Shown: positions 28,444 through 35,800 of the stretch, one piece after another
Layout: each line of letters begins with the position of its first letter
How positions within the stretch are numbered: position 1 is the stretch's first letter
NCBI GenBank assembly: GCA_020628145.1
Contig: JAHDFN010000013.1
Coordinates: forward strand, 1-35,800
DNA length: 35,800 nt
Reading direction: 5' to 3'
Source of the DNA: Saprospiraceae bacterium
GTDB lineage: Bacteria > Bacteroidota > Bacteroidia > Chitinophagales > Saprospiraceae
The notes under the pieces: generated by a model
What the model was told of the DNA's origin: nothing
Database searches by the model: none
Seen by the model: the letters and a program-made list of their open reading frames with translations, nothing else
Translations under genes and position numbers: made by a program

Positions 28444-30134
28444 TGGAGGAGGACAAAAATAAAGGTTGGCTTATTTTTATTGGAATCGGAACGGCATTCT
28501 TTTTCCTTCTGTTCTTGTTTGTTATTTCATCTGCCTATGCATATTTTAATTCGGGTGCTTCCCAGAAAGACATATTTCTAGAAGCAGAAAAAGGCATTTC
28601 GGATCATACGCCTAAGTTCAATTGGATTGATAATGGAAATGAAGGGAGAGTTATGGAAAACTATGCAAAAAAAAGAATAATGGAAGATTATTCAAATGCC
28701 TGGTATTATCAGAACATTGCACACCATGAAAAATGGTCGGAGAATGCAGCAATGTTTTTCACTGAAGAAAAAATAGAATATTTCAACAACATAGGCAAAA
28801 AGAAAAGTAACGTCAGAATTGAAAGAACAGACCTAGAACACAATATTGATTTTCATTTATATTCCTTGGATGGACAAATCGTTTCCTTTACGGATAGTTC
28901 AGTATATATTGTTGAAAAAATAAAAGAGAAAAATGGAAAATTCGAGTTTGTAAAAAAATATAAAGCTACCTATGATGTGGTCATGATTTACAGGGATGAC
29001 AATTGGAAAGTCAGGCATATGGTTCCTCGGGGTTTTCAAGATGTTTCCGAACAGGCATTAAGTTTAAAACCTGCGAAAAGCAATATGCCTATCCATTCAG
29101 TGAAAGGCATGAATTATTACCCTCAATATTCCCCTTGGAAAATGTGGGCGGAATTTTCTGCGGACACTATCCGTAAGGATTTTGATATTATAAATTCTTT
29201 AGGATTGAATACCGTCCGTATTTTTATTCCTTTCGAAATCTATGGAAAAGGACATGTCTCGCAAGTTCATCTGGATAATTTGGATACACTGATTAATATA
29301 GCCCGCCAAAATAAATTACAGGTCATTCCTACCTTGTTTGATTTTGTCAATAATTATCATTTGTCCAACTGGGCGGCGTCGGACAGGCAGTTGGAATCCA
29401 TTATTGAAAAAATAAAACACTACCCTAATATTTTAGCATGGGATATAAAGAACGAACCGGATTTGGATTTTAAAAACCACGGAGAAAAAGATGTGAAACA
29501 CTGGTTGGAATTCATCATTGAGAGAACACGAATGTATGACCCGGAAAGACCTGTAACCATTGGCTGGAGTAGTCCTGAAGTAGCATTTAATTTTCAAGAA
29601 GAATTGGATTTCATTACATTTCATTTCTATCGTCCGGCAAAGGAATTGAATTATGCCATCGATCTATTAAGAATAAAATGTCCGAACAAAGATTTCATGT
29701 TAGGTGAATTCGGAATGAGCAGCTATAATTCTTTTTGGTTTCCCTTTGGGAAAACGAAAAAGGAACAAAGGAAATATTACGAAGATATTTTCGATGTATT
29801 ACAAGAGCAGGGCGGGATTTCCTATTTGGCTTGGACATTATATGATTTCCAAGATATACCGAGTAAGGTCGTAGGTATTTTACCCTGGCATAAATCTCCA
29901 CAGAAATCTTACGGTGTCATCAATCAGGAAGGGATGGAAAAACCGGTAGCTGAAATCATTGGTGGTAACAAATTTGAAAAAACCCGGATAACACTATTCG
30001 ACCGGATTTTAAAACCATTTAATTTATTCATATTAAGCTTATTTTTTATTTGTGGTATTATTTTTCTGTGGACTAGGAAAAAATACAGCAAAAAAGAGGA
30101 ACCTATTCATAATATGACCGTAAAACAACAATAA
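28440..30134 (+). CDS. membrane-anchored cellulase-like glycoside hydrolase (GH5-type TIM barrel)
   Basis: N-terminal TM; KGMNYYPQYSPWKMW; acid/base WDIKNEPD; nucleophile FMLGEFGMS; C-terminal TM LFILSLFFICGIIFLW; ATGA overlap with the upstream gene. Confidence 0.85.
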   Translation: MMEEDKNKGWLIFIGIGTAFFFLLFLFVISSAYAYFNSGASQKDIFLEAEKGISDHTPKFNWIDNGNEGRVMENYAKKRIMEDYSNAWYYQNIAHHEKWSENAAMFFTEEKIEYFNNIGKKKSNVRIERTDLEHNIDFHLYSLDGQIVSFTDSSVYIVEKIKEKNGKFEFVKKYKATYDVVMIYRDDNWKVRHMVPRGFQDVSEQALSLKPAKSNMPIHSVKGMNYYPQYSPWKMWAEFSADTIRKDFDIINSLGLNTVRIFIPFEIYGKGHVSQVHLDNLDTLINIARQNKLQVIPTLFDFVNNYHLSNWAASDRQLESIIEKIKHYPNILAWDIKNEPDLDFKNHGEKDVKHWLEFIIERTRMYDPERPVTIGWSSPEVAFNFQEELDFITFHFYRPAKELNYAIDLLRIKCPNKDFMLGEFGMSSYNSFWFPFGKTKKEQRKYYEDIFDVLQEQGGISYLAWTLYDFQDIPSKVVGILPWHKSPQKSYGVINQEGMEKPVAEIIGGNKFEKTRITLFDRILKPFNLFILSLFFICGIIFLWTRKKYSKKEEPIHNMTVKQQ

Positions 30135-30144
30135 ATCCAATGTT

Positions 30145-31362
30145 ATGAAATTAGCTATCGTATCGCCTTACCCCCCCAGCAAAGGCACACTAAATGAGTA
30201 CAACTACCACTTGGTAAAACACTTCAATGACAAGGTTGAGTTTTCAAGAATTGATTTAATTACGGATACATTACCTGAAAATAAAAGCTATCCTGAAAAT
30301 ACGGCCAATACTAAAATAAAATACCATCCCTCCTGGAATTTCAATTCCTACAAAACCATTTTCAACATCATGAAAAAGATCAAGGAATTACAACCGGATG
30401 TCGTATTATTCAATATACAATTCCTTTCTTTCGGCGATAAGAAAATACCGGCAGCCCTGGGATTGATGTTACCGATGCTACTCAAATGGCGAGGCGTAAA
30501 ATCCGTCGTTTTACTTCATAATATTTTAGAAGAAGTTGATTTGGGAAGTGCGGGAATTTCCAAAAACAAAATACTGAATTATATTTTTAATCTTATCGGA
30601 ACATTTTTGACAACCTGTTTACTCAAAGCCGATTTATTGACCGTTACGATTTCAAAATACGTAGAGGTTTTGGAAAAAAAATATCAAAAAAACAACATTG
30701 CCTTGACACCACACGGCAGTTTTGAAATTCCTCCGGTTCCCGATTTCACCTATACCAAAAAACCGTATTCCGTCATGGCTTTCGGAAAGTTCGGTACCTA
30801 TAAAAAAGTAGAAGTGATGATTGATGCCGTCATCAATGTAAGAAAAAGAACAGGTATGGAAATCGAAGTCGTAATTGCCGGCTCCGACAACCCCAATAGC
30901 AAGGGATATTTGCAATCCGTAAAAGATAAATATGCAGATATTCCCGGACTGAAATTTACCGGATATATTGCTGAAGAAGATATTCCACAATTATTTTACG
31001 ATAGTACGGTAGCCGTTTTTCCTTATACCGGAACGACGGGAAGCTCGGGGATTCTTCATCAAGCCGGTAGTTATGGCAAGGCAGTAGTACTTCCCAATAT
31101 CGGGGATTTGGAAAAACTGATTATTGAGGAAGGTTATGTAGGAGAGTTTTTCGAACCGGGAGATGTGAATACTCTAGCTGATGCGATTGAAAAAGTTTTG
31201 GTCGATGACGAATATAGAATGAACCTGGCCGAACAGAATTATATGGCAGCGACTTCATTACCATTGGCTGATATTGCAGATTGGTATTATTTGCATTTCT
31301 GTTCGATTCTAGGTGAAAAATACATTCCTGTTCAAAGAAATGTTACAACCGAATTGATTTAA
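30145..31362 (+). CDS. glycosyltransferase family 4
   Basis: MKLAIVSPYPPSKG; PYSVMAFGKFGTYKKVEVMIDA; VFPYTGTTGSSGILHQAGSYGKAVVLPNIG; FFEPGDVNTLADAIEKVL. Confidence 0.92.
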   Translation: MKLAIVSPYPPSKGTLNEYNYHLVKHFNDKVEFSRIDLITDTLPENKSYPENTANTKIKYHPSWNFNSYKTIFNIMKKIKELQPDVVLFNIQFLSFGDKKIPAALGLMLPMLLKWRGVKSVVLLHNILEEVDLGSAGISKNKILNYIFNLIGTFLTTCLLKADLLTVTISKYVEVLEKKYQKNNIALTPHGSFEIPPVPDFTYTKKPYSVMAFGKFGTYKKVEVMIDAVINVRKRTGMEIEVVIAGSDNPNSKGYLQSVKDKYADIPGLKFTGYIAEEDIPQLFYDSTVAVFPYTGTTGSSGILHQAGSYGKAVVLPNIGDLEKLIIEEGYVGEFFEPGDVNTLADAIEKVLVDDEYRMNLAEQNYMAATSLPLADIADWYYLHFCSILGEKYIPVQRNVTTELI

Positions 31363-31376
31363 GAGTATGTTTAAAA

Positions 31377-31405
31377 TCCCGAATTATTATATTAATAATT
31401 CGGGA
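31377..31405. repeat. perfect 13-bp-arm hairpin between convergent genes
   Basis: TCCCGAATTATTA-TAT-TAATAATTCGGGA; weak T-tract, terminator function possible. Confidence 0.8.
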
Positions 31406-31446
31406 ATACTCAGATGAATGAAAAAACTATTTGAAATTGATTTATC

Positions 31447-31803
31447 CTATGCCACTCTCGCCACATTTTCTATTTTAAACACCACATTCAAAGGCCCGTT
31501 CAACTTGGTATGTTCGAATGTTTCCACTATTTCTTTTTTATAAGGTGATGATACCGAAAATCGGATATTATAACGCTGTGCCATCATTTTCAATCGGACC
31601 AATACATTAATTCCGATAATATCCATTCCTGAAACTTCCGATAAATCTATTTGGCATTCCGTAACATTATAATCAAACCAATCATCAATTGATTTTTTCA
31701 ACTCCAATGCTCCCTTTCCTGAAAAACTACCGGATATCAAATAGGTATTCTTTCTAAATTCTCCTTGACGGAATTGTTCCGTCCTTACATTTACATGATT
31801 CAT
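31447..31803 (-). CDS. STAS domain protein (anti-anti-sigma factor-like)
   Basis: LKKSIDDWFDYNVTECQIDLSEVSGMDIIGINVLVRLKMMAQRYNIRFSVSSP. Confidence 0.82.
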   Translation of the reverse strand: MNHVNVRTEQFRQGEFRKNTYLISGSFSGKGALELKKSIDDWFDYNVTECQIDLSEVSGMDIIGINVLVRLKMMAQRYNIRFSVSSPYKKEIVETFEHTKLNGPLNVVFKIENVARVA

Positions 31804-32132
31804 TTACATAATATTTTTCTGTGATCGAATTACATTCAATTTCAGATAAATGCATCATGCAAATGATTTATTTCTTTCAATTTCATTTATTCATAGTCGA
31901 AAAAATAATTCAACAATCAATAGAAATTGTGACCCTGTAAAAAAACACATGAAATTAAAAAAGGAAAAAAGGAAGTCTATGAACGACAGATTCAAAAGCA
32001 GAAAGTCTTTATCAGAAACATCACAGCAAAGATAAAATGAGGTTTCCTTTCGGCAAAATGAAAAAAACGGGGATTAAATCCAGATAATTAAGGACGAATG
32101 TGTTTTTCTTGAAAATGGGAAAAATGTGACAA

Positions 32133-34505
32133 TCAGCCGGCCCTGGTTGCAGAAATAGTAAAAATGCCGATGAGTAGGATGCCACAAATAATCCCTATCG
32201 TCATCCAATGTACTTGTGCCTGATAAGCCAGAACAGCCAGATAGGATGGATTATGATCCGCAGGTGTACCGATACCGTATTTGACCTCCCAATTCTCCCG
32301 GTTTCCATTATCCATTCCCGGCTCTTTCAAATCGATGGTAAATGCGGTTCCCGGTGTCGAAATCGAATAGGAAAACGTATCCACCATCGCTCCTTTTTGG
32401 TTATAAAGTTCCAACTTATCGGACTGTTTATCCAAACCGAAATCGAAATCCCCCAAGACACGATTACCATATTGCGGAAAGGCTTGTTTGAAACTGGCCG
32501 TATCCCTCGCCACCACCAGGTAACCGTCGGGACTCAACCAATAATCCGGCAGTTTGTATTCCTTTTTCTTATTCTTAATGATCCAATTCGAAACATTGAT
32601 ATTGGAATGGGTCAGGTTATGGATTTCCACCCAATCACCCGATTGCTGATTATAACAACTGACTTCATTGAAAATAATCGAATCTTTCAGATGGGTAGTC
32701 ACCGGAACGAATACCGCTTTGAAAACAGCCTTCCTAAAACCTTCCAAATCTATTTTCACAAAAGGTTTATCATCCTCAAGGCCTTCCCAATGTGAAAAGC
32801 GATACCCCAATCGAGGTTGTGCATGAAGACTAATCGGTATCTTTTCGAAATAACTCCCCTTGAAGGGACGGGTATAACTGACTTTCACCGTCTCATTCAC
32901 CCAAACACGCCCCCTACCCTCGGAAGTAACCTCAACTTCCACCTTCTTTCCCGTATCAAAACGTTCCATTAGGTGTTTCCACATGATGGTAGGTCTCTTG
33001 GCCGCAAAAGTCCGCATCCGATCAAAATGTATTTCCCATACCCGCTCACTATGGTTCCAACGCTCAAACTGCCGGGGCATTTCAGGGCGTAACATTTCCT
33101 GATGGGCATCGATTTGGGCTATCATCGAATCCGAAAGGAAAGTCGTATTCAACCGATCACAGAATCGATTGAGGAACAACTCTTCAAATTCCCTATTGTC
33201 CAACAATTTTCTTAGGATAAGTGTGCTCCAGGGAGGGTTCGGCCAAGTCGGGCCGTCTTCTTCCGTATGGAATTCAAGGCTGTTATGGAGATATGCTTTG
33301 GTCTTCATCAGACCGAAACCCCAATCCGTATCATAAAGAATCCATTGCCAACGCCCCTTATCGAAATGCTTGGAACGCCAGAATTTGATATTACCGCCCG
33401 CATCAGAATTATCTATAAAAATCTGAAGGAGTTTGTAATCGGCATAATTGTCCACATTCATCAGGGTCTTCAGGAAATCATAATATTTCTTTTCGGATAA
33501 ATCCGCTTCCTCCAAAAATTCCAGCATCTTCAGATACCCCTTCTTGCTTCCCTTCCGCAAAGCCCAACGATGTTCTATCAAATCCAAGGTATCCGGATCT
33601 ACCTCCCGATGATGGGACGCTAGGAAATAGGAATTGATTTTCTCCCTTACATAATATATTCCGAAATAATCGCCGTTCAGATAGACATGGCATGGCCGAT
33701 AAGCCTGTTTGTCAATATCCCAACCATCCACCATTCCATTGATAATGGGATCCCTGGCATGTGCCCGCCCCCAATCACTTCCGGCATTCCTCAATATGAG
33801 ATATTTGAATTTCTTCAAACGGGTATTTTCAAAAAACCGGTGCTTGAAACGCTTATTGCCGTATCGCAACCGTGAAATCAATAACATGGATTTCTGGGGA
33901 AAAGTACGACTCATCCCTCCAAATAATCTGAATCCGCAAGGGCTCCGATAGACCGTAATGCTATCGGAATCGAACATTTCCACATTCATGAAATGTTCCT
34001 TCCTGTCCCAGAAATTCGCACCGTAATTGGCTATTCCCTGCACATCGTTTTCAACACCGACCTGAAACAAACCCGAAACCGTATCGAACAGCATTTCGGG
34101 CGTTACCGTCAGGGAAATAACCATCCAGTCCGTTTCCGGTTCATTAATGAAATAGGTAGATGATTCGATTCTGGAATATTTATCTCTTTCCGGATGGTAG
34201 GCAACCGCTCTGATGACCCGGGTGGAATCCAAGGGAATAGGGGAAGTGTATCTCCTTGCTTTCTTATCCGGCATGGAACCGTCGAGGGTATAATACAATT
34301 CCACATTTTCCTCCCTATGATAAAGGCGTACCGAGAGGGCTTCATCATAAAAACCGCCTTCGGGATGGAAATTGACTTCCTGCGGATGAATAAGCCCCCT
34401 TTGTTGGGCATTGGCAACTTGGATATCCATTAGGAAAAGAACGGATACCAATATCCATATTCCTTTAACTAAGATTGTTCTCCCGTATGTCTTCAAAGGA
34501 TTCAT
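32133..34505 (-). CDS. CotH kinase family protein with chitobiase-like N-terminal, lamin-tail and C-terminal TM regions
   Basis: YYTLDGSMPDKKARRYTSPI; RDPIINGMVDGWDIDKQAYRPCHVYLNGDYFGIYYVREKI; WILYDTDWGFGL; IIFNEVSCYNQQSGDWVEIHNLT; C-terminal hydrophobic helix. Confidence 0.9.
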   Translation of the reverse strand: MNPLKTYGRTILVKGIWILVSVLFLMDIQVANAQQRGLIHPQEVNFHPEGGFYDEALSVRLYHREENVELYYTLDGSMPDKKARRYTSPIPLDSTRVIRAVAYHPERDKYSRIESSTYFINEPETDWMVISLTVTPEMLFDTVSGLFQVGVENDVQGIANYGANFWDRKEHFMNVEMFDSDSITVYRSPCGFRLFGGMSRTFPQKSMLLISRLRYGNKRFKHRFFENTRLKKFKYLILRNAGSDWGRAHARDPIINGMVDGWDIDKQAYRPCHVYLNGDYFGIYYVREKINSYFLASHHREVDPDTLDLIEHRWALRKGSKKGYLKMLEFLEEADLSEKKYYDFLKTLMNVDNYADYKLLQIFIDNSDAGGNIKFWRSKHFDKGRWQWILYDTDWGFGLMKTKAYLHNSLEFHTEEDGPTWPNPPWSTLILRKLLDNREFEELFLNRFCDRLNTTFLSDSMIAQIDAHQEMLRPEMPRQFERWNHSERVWEIHFDRMRTFAAKRPTIMWKHLMERFDTGKKVEVEVTSEGRGRVWVNETVKVSYTRPFKGSYFEKIPISLHAQPRLGYRFSHWEGLEDDKPFVKIDLEGFRKAVFKAVFVPVTTHLKDSIIFNEVSCYNQQSGDWVEIHNLTHSNINVSNWIIKNKKKEYKLPDYWLSPDGYLVVARDTASFKQAFPQYGNRVLGDFDFGLDKQSDKLELYNQKGAMVDTFSYSISTPGTAFTIDLKEPGMDNGNRENWEVKYGIGTPADHNPSYLAVLAYQAQVHWMTIGIICGILLIGIFTISATRAG

Positions 34506-34563
34506 CCTTTACAAATATAAGAAAGAAGCCGATTACATGTAATGATAGGAAGCAAGCCGTAAT

Positions 34564-35685
34564 CTATCGATTCCCTTTTCTCCTCCTTTTGTTCTTATTC
34601 CGGCGATAATCTGTAAAAATGAAGCTGCCCAATTCGTTCAGATTGGAATAGAAGGCCTTACCCTGGTTGGCATTGGTAAATTGCTCTACGAATTGTACGA
34701 GATAAGGGTCTTGGGCTATCATGAAAGTAGTAATGGGAATCCCGGTTTTTTTACATCGGGTAGCCAGATTGAGGGTTCTGTTAATGATTTTCCGATCCAG
34801 TCCCCACGAATTCTTATAATATTTCTTGCCCCGTTTCATGCAGGTGGGTTTTCCGTCCGTAATCATGAAAATCTGTTTATTGGGATTTTTCCGTTTCCGT
34901 AGGATATCCATCGCCAATTGGAGACCGGCAATCGTATTCGTATGATAAGGCCCGACCTGTAAATATGGCAAATCCTTTATTTCTATCCGCCAAGCATCAT
35001 TACCGAAGACGATGATATCCAATGTGTCTTTCGGGAAACGGGTGGTAATGAATTCTGCCAAAGCCATCGCCACCTTTTTAGCAGGTGTGATGCGATCCTC
35101 TCCATATAATATCATGGAATGGGAAATATCAATCATCAATACCGTACTCATACGACTTTGATAAAAAGTCTCCCTGACCTCCAAATCATCATGGGTCAAT
35201 TTGAATTCATCAATACCGTGATTGATTTGGGCATTCCTAATGGATTCGGAAAGGGCCAACCGTTCGAGGCTGTCTCCGAAACTATAAGGTCTGATTTCCG
35301 AAGTATGCTCATCTCCGAGTCCGGCATGTTTAGTATTGTGATTTCCTCTTTTGGATTTGCGAATCGTCCCGAAAATATCTTTCAAGGCACTTTGTCTGAG
35401 TTGGATTTCCATTTTGGCCGTAGGCCGGAATCCGCCTCCACTACCCTGCCGGGGATTCCTCGGTTGTATAAAACCTTTCTTTTCCAAGTCGTTGATGAAA
35501 TCGGCGATACCGTAATCGTCGGTAGTCAGGCCATATTGCTTATCCAATTCGGTCAGCCAGCTAAGAGCCTCGTCCACATCACCCGAAGTATGTAGAAGCA
35601 ATTGTTGGAACACATCCAATAATTGTTCAAAAGGGGTCTTACCTTCTCCATCAGCCTTGTATTCTGAAAATCTCCAACCTATCAT
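34564..35685 (-). CDS. VWA (von Willebrand factor A) domain protein
   Basis: TVLMIDISHSMILYGEDRITPAKKVAMALAEFI (MIDAS DxSxS), IFMITDGKPTC. Confidence 0.88.
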   Translation of the reverse strand: MIGWRFSEYKADGEGKTPFEQLLDVFQQLLLHTSGDVDEALSWLTELDKQYGLTTDDYGIADFINDLEKKGFIQPRNPRQGSGGGFRPTAKMEIQLRQSALKDIFGTIRKSKRGNHNTKHAGLGDEHTSEIRPYSFGDSLERLALSESIRNAQINHGIDEFKLTHDDLEVRETFYQSRMSTVLMIDISHSMILYGEDRITPAKKVAMALAEFITTRFPKDTLDIIVFGNDAWRIEIKDLPYLQVGPYHTNTIAGLQLAMDILRKRKNPNKQIFMITDGKPTCMKRGKKYYKNSWGLDRKIINRTLNLATRCKKTGIPITTFMIAQDPYLVQFVEQFTNANQGKAFYSNLNELGSFIFTDYRRNKNKRRRKGNR

Positions 35686-35800
35686 GATTCCAATATATGG
35701 AATTTAAACGTGTAGTAGGCCGGCATTGTTCAACAGAATGTAAGACCTGGCACTAAAAAATGCAAAGCATGAGGCTGCTGGTGTGTGTTAAGCCTTGAGC

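Noticed and set aside
32208-32795. 195-aa plus-strand ORF
   Set aside because: Antisense to the well-supported CotH kinase gene; no domain-like features.
34535-34546. ATTACATGTAAT palindrome upstream of the CotH kinase gene
   Set aside because: A 12-bp AT-rich palindrome is expected by chance at this composition; no second copy seen.
35119-35595. 158-aa plus-strand ORF
   Set aside because: Antisense to the VWA-domain gene; composition follows the opposite-strand codons.

Overview
The 35.8 kb window looks like a Bacteroidota (CFB-type) chromosome. The evidence is TAnnTTTG-like -7 boxes, SusC/PorT-era beta-barrel proteins, AT-rich intergenic DNA and metK/YebC-type housekeeping genes; no taxonomy search was possible. 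I support about 28 protein-coding genes, one tRNA-Gln(TTG), several intrinsic terminators and several short non-coding repeat elements. No CRISPR array, rRNA, prophage or intact IS transposase is visible. Best candidates for something undescribed: (1) a translationally coupled cluster at about 22.99-31.36 kb, with a GT2 opposite a large polytopic membrane protein, an Ig-like lipoprotein, a membrane-anchored GH5-like hydrolase and a GT4, which could be an uncharacterised surface-glycan system; (2) a two-hairpin palindromic element present twice (9000-9075 and 9901-9979), the second copy lying inside a 64-bp perfect direct duplication; (3) a roughly 161-bp MITE-like element with 13-bp perfect terminal inverted repeats flanked by TA (3479-3639); (4) an ECF sigma factor whose conserved N-terminus lies upstream of any canonical start codon, overlapping a gene for an unusual TM/beta-barrel protein. 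All family names are pattern recognition from the translations; no database searches were run.
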